Shown here piece after piece: positions 1 through 8,624 of a DNA stretch of 64,000 nucleotides (positions are counted from its first letter, which is position 1; each line of letters opens with the position of its first letter). A model generated the notes under the pieces. It had not been told where the DNA came from and ran no database searches. It saw only the letters and a program-made list of their open reading frames with translations. The position numbers were made by a program, and so were the translations under genes. The DNA comes from Oribacterium sp. P6A1 (GTDB lineage Bacteria; Bacillota; Clostridia; Lachnospirales; Lachnospiraceae), in the NCBI RefSeq assembly GCF_000702885.1, contig NZ_JNKO01000004.1:62001-126000 (forward strand), in the 5' to 3' direction.

Positions 1-506
1 TTATACTGTACTTTATAAATGGAATCTACAGAAAAACACTGTTTCCTCTGCTGCTTATAATGAGCGGTGTATTGAGCCATCTCTTGGTATTTTGCTCAAG
101 ATATCTGTATCTTGTGGAGACCTATGCATGGCAGAGCAGATATTCCTTACAATATCTGCCGGGAACTTTCGGTATACTGATAATTTACGGTATAGTTATA
201 AGAAGATTCTGTGAAGAGAGGAAAAGCAGAAAAATAAAGAGTACAGTTTCTGTCATTTCCTTTGGTATATCTCTGGCTGTGATCTGCATATTCATGGCAG
301 GAAGCTTTGTTTCAACAAAAAGAGAACTCCAAAATGCGCCATATCGTAAAACATATTTTCAGTCCATGATGGATACGGCTCTTCACATTGAAGATTACAC
401 GGATGATGAACTGAACAGGATTTTTGAGTATAATCATGGTGCCGGTAAGGTCAGAGGAGCTTTTTCTATACTGAAGGAAAACGGACTCAACATATACAGC
501 AAATGA
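1..506 (+). CDS. C-terminal part of an unknown multi-pass membrane protein (5' truncated by window)
   Basis: The reading frame is open from the first bases of the window (codons in phase with position 3) to a TGA at 504-506, so this is the end of a longer gene. At least two hydrophobic segments are visible, one near the start of the window and one ending in IIYGIVIRR, then another at about 250-310. The final 60 or so residues are soluble and end in KENGLNIYSK. It lies 114 bases upstream of rfbF, so it probably belongs to the same surface-polysaccharide locus, for example as a polytopic glycosyl-precursor or polymerase-like protein. I do not recognise the family and assign no function. Confidence 0.7.
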   Translation, partial: ILYFINGIYRKTLFPLLLIMSGVLSHLLVFCSRYLYLVETYAWQSRYSLQYLPGTFGILIIYGIVIRRFCEERKSRKIKSTVSVISFGISLAVICIFMAGSFVSTKRELQNAPYRKTYFQSMMDTALHIEDYTDDELNRIFEYNHGAGKVRGAFSILKENGLNIYSK

Positions 507-620
507 TAGGATGGTTTTTCCTTACAATTAAGTACATTTTCAGCGGAATTCCTGTATATGAATCAAGTAAATTGAAGCGGACAAAAAGATACAGAGACTC
601 TCGCTTTGGAGGTTATATTA

Positions 621-1394
621 ATGAAGGTTTTAATTTTAGCAGGTGGATTCGGAACACGTATCTCGGAAGAGTCACATCTTAAACCAAAGCCAATGATAGA
701 AATAGGCGAGATGCCTATACTCTGGCATATCATGAAATACTATTCCAGCTACGGATACAATGATTTCATCATACTGGCAGGTTACAAGCAGTATGTTATA
801 AAAGAGTTTTTTGCAAACTATTTCCTGCATAATTCCGATGTCACCTTCGATTTGAGCAATAATCAGATGGAAGTTCATAACAATATGAATGAGCCATGGA
901 AGGTTACCATAGTGGATACAGGTCTCAATACCATGACCGGAGGTCGTATCAAGCGGGTACAGAAGTACGTGGGAGATGAGCCCTTTATGCTTACCTACGG
1001 TGACGGAGTTTCTGATGTGAATCTGTCTTCCCTTGTTGAGTTCCATAAATCTCATGGAAAGACAGCGACAATAACCACGGTTTCTCTTGCGCAGCAAAAG
1101 GGAGTTCTTGATATAGACGGAAACAACTGCATTAAGTCTTTCAGAGAGAAAGAGAATGAGGATGGTGCTATCATTAATGGTGGATTCATGGTATTCCAGC
1201 CCTCGGTTTTCGATTATCTTTCCGGAGATAAATGTGTACTTGAACAGGAACCTATGCACAGGCTTGCGGCAGACGGACAGCTTATGAGTTTCTATCATCC
1301 GGGATTCTGGCAGTGTATGGATACCCAGAGAGAAAAGAAGCTTTTGGAGACATTGTGGGAAGAAAACAGGGCGCCCTGGAAGAGATGGAGCTGA
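621..1394 (+). CDS. rfbF: Glucose-1-phosphate cytidylyltransferase
   Basis: Makes CDP-glucose from CTP and glucose 1-phosphate, the first step towards CDP-linked 6-deoxy and 3,6-dideoxy hexoses. The protein begins MKVLILAGGFGTR, the nucleotide-binding signature of sugar nucleotidyltransferases, followed by KPKPMIEIG, where the lysines contact the phosphates. The length of 257 residues is usual for RfbF. The ATG at 621 is chosen because GGAGG at 608-612 lies 8 bases upstream; an in-frame TTG at 606 overlaps that ribosome binding site and is unlikely. The next gene uses the product, so the two form a pathway unit. Confidence 0.95.
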   Translation: MKVLILAGGFGTRISEESHLKPKPMIEIGEMPILWHIMKYYSSYGYNDFIILAGYKQYVIKEFFANYFLHNSDVTFDLSNNQMEVHNNMNEPWKVTIVDTGLNTMTGGRIKRVQKYVGDEPFMLTYGDGVSDVNLSSLVEFHKSHGKTATITTVSLAQQKGVLDIDGNNCIKSFREKENEDGAIINGGFMVFQPSVFDYLSGDKCVLEQEPMHRLAADGQLMSFYHPGFWQCMDTQREKKLLETLWEENRAPWKRWS

Positions 1395-1482
1395 GTGATA
1401 TCAGCATTAAGTAAATACCTCAGGGATTCTATGAAACAGTTACTGTGAATCCTAAGGGTAGTTTGTGATAAAGGAAAAAGAA

Positions 1483-2577
1483 ATGTCTAAATTTACAGAG
1501 CTTAAAGAGTTCTATAGCGGGAAGCGGGTTCTTGTTACAGGACACACAGGTTTTAAAGGAAGCTGGCTTTCACTTATGTTGAAGCTTCTTGATGCAGATG
1601 TCTATGGCTATTCCCTGGAGGCGCCTACAGAGCCATCACTTTTTGATATTCTCGGATTAAAAGAACAGATACATTCGGAAACAGGTGATATAAGGGATTA
1701 TGAACATCTGAAAAGATTTTTTGATGAAGCCAAGCCTCAGGTGGTGCTTCACCTTGCAGCACAGCCCATAGTCAGAACATCCTATGAGTTTCCGAGAGAG
1801 ACCTATGAGACCAATGTCATGGGAACCGTAAATCTTCTTGAATGTATAAGAAATTATAACCTGAGTCATGAGGAAAAGGTTATTTCATGCCTTAATGTCA
1901 CCACAGACAAGGTTTATGAGAACAATGATCTCGAGAATCATGCCTTCAGAGAGGATGAAAAGCTTGACGGATATGATCCCTACAGTAATTCAAAGTCCTG
2001 TTCTGAGCTGGTGACTCACAGCTACAAGAAATCATTTTTTGATCATGAATCAGGAAATGTTACCTGCATTTCCACGGCAAGAGCCGGAAATGTTATAGGA
2101 GGCGGTGATTTTGCAAAGGACCGTATCATTCCTGATTGCGTAAGGGATACTGTGGCCGGGAAAATGATACATGTGAGAAATCCGTACAGTACGAGACCCT
2201 ATCAGCATGTGCTGGAGCCGTTGTATGTATATCTTCTCATAGCTATGAAGCAGGTTTCGGAGCCGGTTCTTTCAGATTGCTATAATGTCGGACCTGATGA
2301 GGAAGATGCCATAACAACAGGTGAGCTTGCGGATAAGTTTACATCCTTCTGGGGAGGTGCTTCAAAGTGGCATACTGAGGCTGAGTTAAATGCCCCCCAC
2401 GAGGCAGCCTTCCTGAAGCTCGACACAGCAAAGATCAAAAAGAAATTCGGTTGGGAGCCTGTGTGGCATGTGGATGATGCAGTGGCTCAGACTGTGAAGT
2501 GGTACAGAGCATGGTATGATAAAGAGGATATGCTTTTGTTCACAAGGAATCAGATACAGGAATTTCTTTCAGAGTGA
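1483..2577 (+). CDS. rfbG: CDP-glucose 4,6-dehydratase
   Basis: An NAD-dependent short-chain dehydrogenase/reductase that converts CDP-glucose to CDP-4-keto-6-deoxyglucose. Visible features are the Rossmann motif VTGHTGFKGSW near the N-terminus, LAAQPIVRTSY as the conserved substrate loop, and the catalytic YSNSK (Tyr-x-x-x-Lys) motif. At 364 residues it has normal family length. An ATG at 1483 with AAAGGA shortly upstream is preferred to an in-frame GTG at 1465, because the protein then starts close to the Rossmann strand. It follows rfbF by 88 bases and feeds RfbH, encoded at 3860. Confidence 0.95.
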   Translation: MSKFTELKEFYSGKRVLVTGHTGFKGSWLSLMLKLLDADVYGYSLEAPTEPSLFDILGLKEQIHSETGDIRDYEHLKRFFDEAKPQVVLHLAAQPIVRTSYEFPRETYETNVMGTVNLLECIRNYNLSHEEKVISCLNVTTDKVYENNDLENHAFREDEKLDGYDPYSNSKSCSELVTHSYKKSFFDHESGNVTCISTARAGNVIGGGDFAKDRIIPDCVRDTVAGKMIHVRNPYSTRPYQHVLEPLYVYLLIAMKQVSEPVLSDCYNVGPDEEDAITTGELADKFTSFWGGASKWHTEAELNAPHEAAFLKLDTAKIKKKFGWEPVWHVDDAVAQTVKWYRAWYDKEDMLLFTRNQIQEFLSE

Positions 2578-2683
2578 TTATCCGGTTGAAATCATTGCTA
2601 AAACCTTTCCGAAGATTCGCATCGGGTGAAAAACTCCGGAAAGACAGCATTGCACAGATTAAATATAAAAGCTTGGGAGAAAA

Positions 2684-3772
2684 ATGATGGATAATGGAAT
2701 GCCTAAGCGCATGATTTGGCTTGATTCCGTACGTGGTCTCGCTATTCTTATAGTGCTGGCGGTTCATATCATACAGGCAGTGCCGAAATATCATGATGCT
2801 GTATCGGGATGCGGTAAAATGGGCGTATGGCTTCTGTTTCTGCTTACCGGTTTTTTTACATTTCGTCCATATCTTATTGATAATAAGATAAATACTGATA
2901 TAAATAGCGTCAATCCGGAAGATAAAACCTTCGTGAAACAATATGTGATGGCTTCTTTAAGGTTTTATCTTAAAAGAATAATCCGCATCTACCCGGCATT
3001 TTCAGTGGTTCTGGTGTTAAGTGTTTTAATCGGATATCTTGGGATTCCGGAAGCTGTGAAGAATTTTCTGCTTCTGGAAGGAACAGGTCATTTTTGGACT
3101 TTACCGGTGGAACTTAAGTTCTATCTGGTGACACCGCTTTTCGGATTTGTATTTTCGGTGTTTAAGAAAAGAGAATATAGGATAAGTCTGCTTGTATTTA
3201 CAGCTGTTATGTTTTCATTTCTTTTCTTCTATAAAAACTGTCCCGAAAACAGCATACAGCTTGGATGGTACCTTCCGGTGCTTTTGTCAGGAGCCTTACT
3301 TAACTATGTTATATGTAATGGTCATAAGACTACAGATGGTGAAAATGCTTCATTCAAGAGAAATAAAACAAGGCTTTCCATATATGATGCAGCAGCAGTA
3401 AGTATCCTTGTTTTGCTTTTTCTTATGGTTCCGGGAATAAGACATGTGATTTTCGGGATACCGGTGAGCAGATACCTGTCGGATAAATATCTGTTTTTGA
3501 GTTTGCTTTGGATGGCGTTCCTTTTTTCGATTGACAGATCTTCGTATATACTTTCATTTCTTGAAAAAAGCAGAATTCTTCCATTTTTCGGAAAAATAAG
3601 CTATTCTTTATATCTTGTTCACTATATAGTGATACAACATTTAGGATTATTCATAGAGAATCAAAAACTGAAAAGTGTAATGGCATTGATCCTGAGTCTT
3701 ATTCTTTCTCTTCTTCTGGAGAGGATAATCGAAAGACCGGTCATAAGATTATCAAAGAAACTATTCAGCTGA
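2684..3772 (+). CDS. Acyltransferase 3 family membrane protein (O-acetylase-like)
   Basis: A polytopic membrane protein of 362 residues that starts MIWLDSVRGLAILIVLAVH. The paired Arg-Gly-Leu-Ala and the His of the first helix are the hallmark of the acyltransferase 3 (OafA/WecH) family. The later block FWTLPVELKFYLVTPL matches the family's W-x-L-x-x-E-x-x-FY motif. About ten membrane helices can be read. It probably O-acylates a sugar of the surface glycan built by this locus, since it sits between rfbG and rfbH. GGGAGA just upstream supports the start; the donor and acceptor are unknown. Confidence 0.85.
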   Translation: MMDNGMPKRMIWLDSVRGLAILIVLAVHIIQAVPKYHDAVSGCGKMGVWLLFLLTGFFTFRPYLIDNKINTDINSVNPEDKTFVKQYVMASLRFYLKRIIRIYPAFSVVLVLSVLIGYLGIPEAVKNFLLLEGTGHFWTLPVELKFYLVTPLFGFVFSVFKKREYRISLLVFTAVMFSFLFFYKNCPENSIQLGWYLPVLLSGALLNYVICNGHKTTDGENASFKRNKTRLSIYDAAAVSILVLLFLMVPGIRHVIFGIPVSRYLSDKYLFLSLLWMAFLFSIDRSSYILSFLEKSRILPFFGKISYSLYLVHYIVIQHLGLFIENQKLKSVMALILSLILSLLLERIIERPVIRLSKKLFS

Positions 3773-3859
3773 CTTAACAGACTGAACTTTTAAACTTTGT
3801 TGGCGGGTCAGATGGGAGCCAGGATGATCCCGGCCCCTGCCTGAACCAAGGAGGTAATA

Positions 3860-5197
3860 ATGGATAAAACAGAACAGCAGGCAAGACAGGAAATACTTGA
3901 TCTTGTATCTGAGTATGCAAAAAAATATAAGATGCCGGCAAAACCCTACGAGGAAGGTGACCGTATACCTTACGCAAGCCGTGTATTTGATGATAAGGAA
4001 ATGGTGAATCTCGTTGACAGTGCTCTTGAGTTTTGGCTTACTGCAGGAAGATTTACAGATGAGTTTGAGAAGAAATTCGGAGAGTACCTTGGTGTAAGGT
4101 ATGTGAGCCTTGTCAATTCAGGCTCAAGTGCAAATCTTCTTGCCTTCAGTACTCTTACAAGTCCGCTTTTGAAGGATAGGCAGATAAGAAGAGGCGATGA
4201 GGTCATCACTGTGGCAGCGGGCTTCCCGACTACGGTAAATCCTATCATACAGTATGGTGCGGTTCCTGTATTCGTGGATGTAACATTTCCGACCTGTGAT
4301 ATAGATGTGAGTAGGCTGGAAGAGGCTTACAGCCCTAAAACCAAGGCTGTTATGATAGCCCATACTCTCGGAAATCCGTTTAACTTAAAGGCGGTAAAGG
4401 AGTTCTGTGATAAGCATGGTCTCTGGCTTGTGGAAGATAATTGTGACTCTCTGGGAACCACCTATGAGATTGACGGGGAGACAAAGCTTACAGGTACCAT
4501 AGGTGATATAGGAACCTCAAGTTTCTATCCGCCTCATCATATGACCATGGGAGAAGGAGGAGCCTGCTATACCAACAATCCCCTTCTTCACCGTATCATG
4601 AGAAGCTTCAGAGACTGGGGACGTGATTGCTGGTGCGCACCGGGCAGGGACAATACCTGCGGACATCGTTTTGACGGACAGTATGGGGAGCTTCCAAAGG
4701 GTTACGACCATAAATATGTTTATTCACATTTCGGATACAATCTTAAGGCTACCGATATGCAGGCTGCAGTCGGTGTTGCACAGCTTGAGAAGTTCCCTTC
4801 ATTTGTTGAAAGAAGAAAACATAATTTCAGCTTCCTTAAGAAGCTTCTGGTTGAGGGCGGAGCAGAGGACAAGCTCATACTTCCGGAGGCTGAGCCCGGT
4901 TCAGATCCAAGCTGGTTCGGTTTTCTTATGACCTGCAGGGAAGGTGTGGACAGAGAGCATGTAGTCAGATATGTGGAGGACCACGGAGTACAGACAAGAA
5001 TGCTGTTTGCAGGAAATTTCATTAAGCATCCATGCTTCGATGAGATGCGTAAGTCGGGAGAAGGATATCGTGTTGTGGGAAGTCTGGAAAATACAGACAG
5101 GATCATGAGAGATACTTTCTGGGTAGGTCTTTATCCCGGAATGACTGACGAGAAGCTGAGCTATATGGCTAAAGTTCTGATAGAGGCATTAAAATAA
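3860..5197 (+). CDS. rfbH: CDP-4-keto-6-deoxyglucose 3-dehydratase (E1), PMP and [2Fe-2S] dependent
   Basis: Removes the 3-hydroxyl of CDP-4-keto-6-deoxyglucose on the way to 3,6-dideoxyhexoses such as abequose, paratose, tyvelose or ascarylose. It has the DegT/aspartate aminotransferase fold, but the usual PLP-binding lysine is replaced by histidine in PPHHMTMGEGG (His226/His227), as in the E1 dehydratases. Four cysteines at 195, 257, 259 and 267 (C-x61-C-x-C-x7-C) match the [2Fe-2S] pattern of E1. The 445-residue length is normal. GGAGG precedes the ATG. No E3-type reductase gene lies beside it, so electrons must come from elsewhere. Confidence 0.96.
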   Translation: MDKTEQQARQEILDLVSEYAKKYKMPAKPYEEGDRIPYASRVFDDKEMVNLVDSALEFWLTAGRFTDEFEKKFGEYLGVRYVSLVNSGSSANLLAFSTLTSPLLKDRQIRRGDEVITVAAGFPTTVNPIIQYGAVPVFVDVTFPTCDIDVSRLEEAYSPKTKAVMIAHTLGNPFNLKAVKEFCDKHGLWLVEDNCDSLGTTYEIDGETKLTGTIGDIGTSSFYPPHHMTMGEGGACYTNNPLLHRIMRSFRDWGRDCWCAPGRDNTCGHRFDGQYGELPKGYDHKYVYSHFGYNLKATDMQAAVGVAQLEKFPSFVERRKHNFSFLKKLLVEGGAEDKLILPEAEPGSDPSWFGFLMTCREGVDREHVVRYVEDHGVQTRMLFAGNFIKHPCFDEMRKSGEGYRVVGSLENTDRIMRDTFWVGLYPGMTDEKLSYMAKVLIEALK

Positions 5198-5201
5198 TCA
5201 T

Positions 5202-6095
5202 ATGAACAATACTATAGAAAAAAATGACTGGGATTTTGACCTTGAAAAGATACACAGGGCCAATCTCGAGATACTTAAAGCCATACGGGATATATGTGAG
5301 AAACACAATATCTCTTATCTTATTGATTCCGGAACCCTTCTTGGTGCTGTAAGGCACAAGGGATTCATCCCATGGGATGATGATGTGGATCTTTGCTTCA
5401 GACGAGAAGAATTTGAAAAGTTCAAGGCCATAGCAAATCTTGAGCTTCCGGCTGAGATGGAACTGGTGATGCCTTATGAATACAGAAACGGTGAATCCTT
5501 CTATGATTTCGTTCCGAGAGTGGTTTATCTTAATTCGAGAAGACATTCGGAAGATGATGAGGATATGGAGTTTTATGAGGGTAAACTCAATCATCTGTGG
5601 GTTGACCTTTTTATAATAGACAGACTTCCTTCTGATAAGACTGAGGCAAAGCTCATGAAGCTTAAGCAGCAGATATATTTTGGACTCGGAATGGCTCACA
5701 GAAGAAAACTTGACTGGTCAAAGTATAAAGGATTACAGAAGCTGGAGGTTATGGTTCTTGTGGGACTCGGAAAGCTGATTTCCATGAATACCATATTCAA
5801 GTGGCAGGATCAGAGTGCAAGAAAGTACACAGATCTTTATAACGGGAATGAGCTTAAGGAAGAAGGACAGTCGTTTTTTTCAAATTATCAGCCTGATTTC
5901 CAGTACTGTACCGTAAAGGATTCCTGGGAGGAACCTATTCACTTTGAGTTCGAAGGAGAAAAGTTCACAGGACCGAAGGAGTGGGATAAGGTTTTAAAAA
6001 TGCTCTATGGGGATTATATGAAGCTTCCTCCAGTGGAAAAGAGGCAGCCATCCCATAGCGGACGTGAACTTGAGATACTGGAAAACAGGGATTAA
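5202..6095 (+). CDS. LicD family phosphotransferase
   Basis: LicD proteins transfer phosphocholine or related phospho-groups, or act as nucleotidyltransferase-fold enzymes, on surface glycans. The core motif is clear near residue 45: DSGTLLGAVRHKG followed by IPWDDDVDL, whose acidic residues bind metal. Length is 297 residues. The ATG lies only 4 bases after the rfbH stop, so the two genes are probably translationally coupled. In this setting it most likely decorates the polysaccharide made by the locus. Whether the group is choline, ribitol or something else cannot be told from sequence alone. Confidence 0.88.
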   Translation: MNNTIEKNDWDFDLEKIHRANLEILKAIRDICEKHNISYLIDSGTLLGAVRHKGFIPWDDDVDLCFRREEFEKFKAIANLELPAEMELVMPYEYRNGESFYDFVPRVVYLNSRRHSEDDEDMEFYEGKLNHLWVDLFIIDRLPSDKTEAKLMKLKQQIYFGLGMAHRRKLDWSKYKGLQKLEVMVLVGLGKLISMNTIFKWQDQSARKYTDLYNGNELKEEGQSFFSNYQPDFQYCTVKDSWEEPIHFEFEGEKFTGPKEWDKVLKMLYGDYMKLPPVEKRQPSHSGRELEILENRD

Positions 6096-6154
6096 CTTTC
6101 CGATATGGACTTTTGGAACTCACGTCATATATCGGATAATGAACAGGAGATATC

Positions 6155-7108
6155 ATGAAACTGTTGAGCATCGTTGTTTCTGCCTACAATGAAGAGGCGG
6201 GGATAAATGAGTTTTACAGAGTTACAAGAGAATACGCAAAGTACCTGAGGGATAAGAACTGGGATTATGAATTTATCTTTGTGAATGACGGATCAAAAGA
6301 TGCAACCGGGGAAATACTTCTTGAACTGTCTGAAAAGGATCCGGAGCACGTGAAGTTTATAAGTTTTTCCAGAAATTTCGGGCATGAAGCGGCTATGATA
6401 GCCGGACTTGATTATGCGGAAGGTGACGGGATGGTATTTATGGATGCTGATCTTCAGCATCCTCCCGAGAATCTTGAAAAGATAATTGATGCCTTTGATT
6501 CCGGATTTAAGGTTGTTTCCATGGTCAGAACAAGAAATGAAACAGCGGGTATCATAAAAAAGATCACCAGCGGTGGATTTTACTGGTTCATTAATAAGGT
6601 ATCGGATATATACCTTGAACCCAATGCCTCGGATTTCTTTGCCATAACCCGATCTGTACAGGATATTCTGAAAAAGAATTACCGTGAGAAGGTGAGGTTT
6701 CTTCGCGGTTACGTACAGAATGTCGGGTTCAGAAAGACTACCATAGAGTATGAGGCGGCTCCGAGAGTTGCCGGAAGCAGTCATTACTCCATAAAGAAAC
6801 TTTTTACCTTTGCCATGAATACCATCATGTGCTTTTCCAATGTTCCGTTGAAGCTTGGAATATTTGCCGGCTTTTTCAGCGGTTTCCTGGGCATGGTTCT
6901 TCTTATATATACTCTATGTACCCATGACGGGGCTCCGTCAGGCTATGCCACCATAGTGGTACTGTTATGTTTTATGTTTGCGGTACTGTTCATAGTCATA
7001 GGAATCATCGGAGAATATATTGCGGTTCTGTTTGAAGAGCTTAAGGACAGACCTCTGTATATTATTGAAGATATGAAGAACTTTGATAAAGAGAATGGTT
7101 TGAGCTGA
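6155..7108 (+). CDS. GtrB/DPM1-like glycosyltransferase family 2 with two C-terminal membrane helices
   Basis: Likely moves a hexose from a nucleotide donor to undecaprenyl phosphate on the inner leaflet. The N-terminal GT-A domain shows VVSAYNEE, FVNDGSKDAT and the metal-binding DADLQHPPE. Two hydrophobic helices at about residues 230-255 and 265-288 are typical of GtrB and related polyprenyl-phosphate transferases, as is the 317-residue length. It is the last gene of the polysaccharide block, and a strong terminator follows about 28 bases later. The sugar is not predictable. Confidence 0.9.
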   Translation: MKLLSIVVSAYNEEAGINEFYRVTREYAKYLRDKNWDYEFIFVNDGSKDATGEILLELSEKDPEHVKFISFSRNFGHEAAMIAGLDYAEGDGMVFMDADLQHPPENLEKIIDAFDSGFKVVSMVRTRNETAGIIKKITSGGFYWFINKVSDIYLEPNASDFFAITRSVQDILKKNYREKVRFLRGYVQNVGFRKTTIEYEAAPRVAGSSHYSIKKLFTFAMNTIMCFSNVPLKLGIFAGFFSGFLGMVLLIYTLCTHDGAPSGYATIVVLLCFMFAVLFIVIGIIGEYIAVLFEELKDRPLYIIEDMKNFDKENGLS

Positions 7109-7135
7109 ACTTGCAGGCAGGTATATGGGTTTTTT

Positions 7136-7168
7136 AAGATGCGATATCACATATCGCATCTTTTTTTT
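7136..7168 (+). terminator. Intrinsic terminator of the polysaccharide operon
   Basis: A perfect 12-bp stem (AAGATGCGATAT with its complement), a CAC loop and a run of eight or more T residues. The upstream side is also T-rich-complementary, so it may be partly bidirectional. Confidence 0.9.
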
Positions 7169-7208
7169 ATTAAATTAATAACATTTAATATATCAATTTA
7201 ATATTCCC

Positions 7209-7230
7209 TGATTGCTTTCGAAAATCATCA
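7209..7230. promoter_or_regulatory. 22-bp dyad upstream of mglB, candidate operator
   Basis: TGAT-N3-TTTCGAAA-N3-ATCA forms a dyad with a perfect 8-bp centre and matching outer arms. It lies about 85 bases upstream of the likely -10 box, a position suited to an activator. The binding protein is unknown; CcpA or the neighbouring YesN regulator are possible. Confidence 0.4.
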
Positions 7231-7314
7231 TAAAAATTCTATGGTCATCAATATATGAAAGGATTTTCAAGATTCAAAGAAGAATAATCTATTCTATCCC
7301 TTGCAGTGGATGGA

Positions 7315-7320
7315 TATAAT
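7315..7320 (+). promoter_or_regulatory. Probable -10 box of the mgl operon
   Basis: A consensus TATAAT 60 bases before the mglB start. The hexamer 17 bases upstream is TTCTAT, a poor -35, so the promoter probably needs an activator. A small ACGGG-AGAA-CCCGT hairpin at 7334-7347 lies in the leader before AGGAGG at 7363-7368. Confidence 0.5.
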
Positions 7321-7379
7321 CTACTCAAGAAACACGGGAGAACCCGTAAACACAGAAAATCTAGGAGGATTGGATTATT

Positions 7380-8513
7380 ATGAAGAAAGCACTTAGCATT
7401 CTCACAGTTTCAGCAATGGCAGTATCTATGCTTGCAGGTTGTGGTTCATCTAACACAGCAGCTACAACAGCAGCAGCTACAGAGGCTGCAAAGACAGAGG
7501 TAGCTGCAACAGAGGCTGCAAAGACAGAGACAGCAGCAGCTACAGAGGCAGCAACAGCCGCAGCAGCAGAGGCAGGAGCAACTGACCTTGCAGACAAGAA
7601 GGTAGGCGTTTGTATTTATCAGTTCTCAGATAACTTCATGACACTTTTCAGAACAGAGCTTCAGTCATATCTTGAGTCACTTGGATTTAAGCCTGAGAAC
7701 ATTTCAATCGTTGACGGTGCTAACGATCAGGCAACTCAGACAAACCAGATTCAGAACTTCATCACATCAGGTGTAGATGTTCTTATCATCAATCCTGTAA
7801 ACTCTTCATCAGCAGCTACAATCACAGATATGGTTACAGCAGCTAACATCCCTCTCGTATACATCAACAGAGAGCCTGATGAGCAGGAAGAGAAGAGATG
7901 GGCAGACGAGAACATGAACGTAACATATGTTGGCTGTGATGCTCGTCAGTCAGGAACAATGCAGGGTGAAATCGTTGCAGACCTTGAGAACAAGGGTGAT
8001 ATCAACGGCGATGGCAAGGTTTCTTACATCATGATCGAAGGTGACCCTGAGAACGTTGATGCTCAGTACAGAACAGAGTTCTCAGTTAAGGCACTTAAGG
8101 ATGCAGGCATCGAGGTTGAGGAGCTTGATGATCAGGTTGGTAACTGGGATCAGGCACAGGCTCAGTCACTTGTTGCTAACTCACTTGCTCAGCATGGTAA
8201 GGATATCGAAGTAGTATTCTGTAACAACGACGCTATGGCACTTGGTGCTCTTCAGGCTATCGAGGCTGCAGGCGAGACAGTTGGAACAGATGTATATCTT
8301 CTTGGTGTAGATGCTCTTCAGGAGGCTTGCGAGAACGTTAAGTCAGGAAAGCAGACAGGTACAGTATTTAATGACCACATCTCACAGTCACACTCAGCAG
8401 CAGATGCAGCTGTTAAGTACCTTAAGGGTGAGACAAATGATCACTACATCGGCTGTGATTATGTAAAGGTTACAACATCTAATGTTGATGACATCCTTGC
8501 TTCACTTGGCTGA
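7380..8513 (+). CDS. mglB: Galactose/glucose ABC transporter substrate-binding lipoprotein
   Basis: Captures galactose, glucose or methylgalactoside outside the membrane for MglAC. The signal peptide ends in a lipobox LAGC (Cys21). A 45-residue Ala/Thr/Glu/Lys-rich linker then tethers the periplasmic-binding-protein type 1 domain. Hallmarks of the E. coli MglB family are present: a calcium loop DINGDGKVS, NVDAQYR (the ligand-binding Asp and Arg), NWDQAQ (the stacking Trp), NNDAMALGA and GVDAL. The gene uses strongly biased codons, suggesting high expression. AGGAGG lies 11 bases before the ATG. mglA follows 112 bases later. Confidence 0.93.
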   Translation: MKKALSILTVSAMAVSMLAGCGSSNTAATTAAATEAAKTEVAATEAAKTETAAATEAATAAAAEAGATDLADKKVGVCIYQFSDNFMTLFRTELQSYLESLGFKPENISIVDGANDQATQTNQIQNFITSGVDVLIINPVNSSSAATITDMVTAANIPLVYINREPDEQEEKRWADENMNVTYVGCDARQSGTMQGEIVADLENKGDINGDGKVSYIMIEGDPENVDAQYRTEFSVKALKDAGIEVEELDDQVGNWDQAQAQSLVANSLAQHGKDIEVVFCNNDAMALGALQAIEAAGETVGTDVYLLGVDALQEACENVKSGKQTGTVFNDHISQSHSAADAAVKYLKGETNDHYIGCDYVKVTTSNVDDILASLG

Positions 8514-8624
8514 TTAACAAAACAGAAGTAACTAATTTAATTAAGATTATTAGACAGGAGTGCGGGTGCGAAAACGCACCTGTGCTCCTGCTTTGTAAAA
8601 AAGTAAAGATTACTGGAGGACAAA

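Noticed and set aside
672-1298. Long minus-strand frame of 208 codons
   Set aside because: It lies wholly within rfbF, which has clear motifs and a ribosome binding site.
7361-7597. Minus-strand open frame rich in Ala and Val
   Set aside because: It is the antisense of the low-complexity MglB linker; the repetitive codons keep all frames open.
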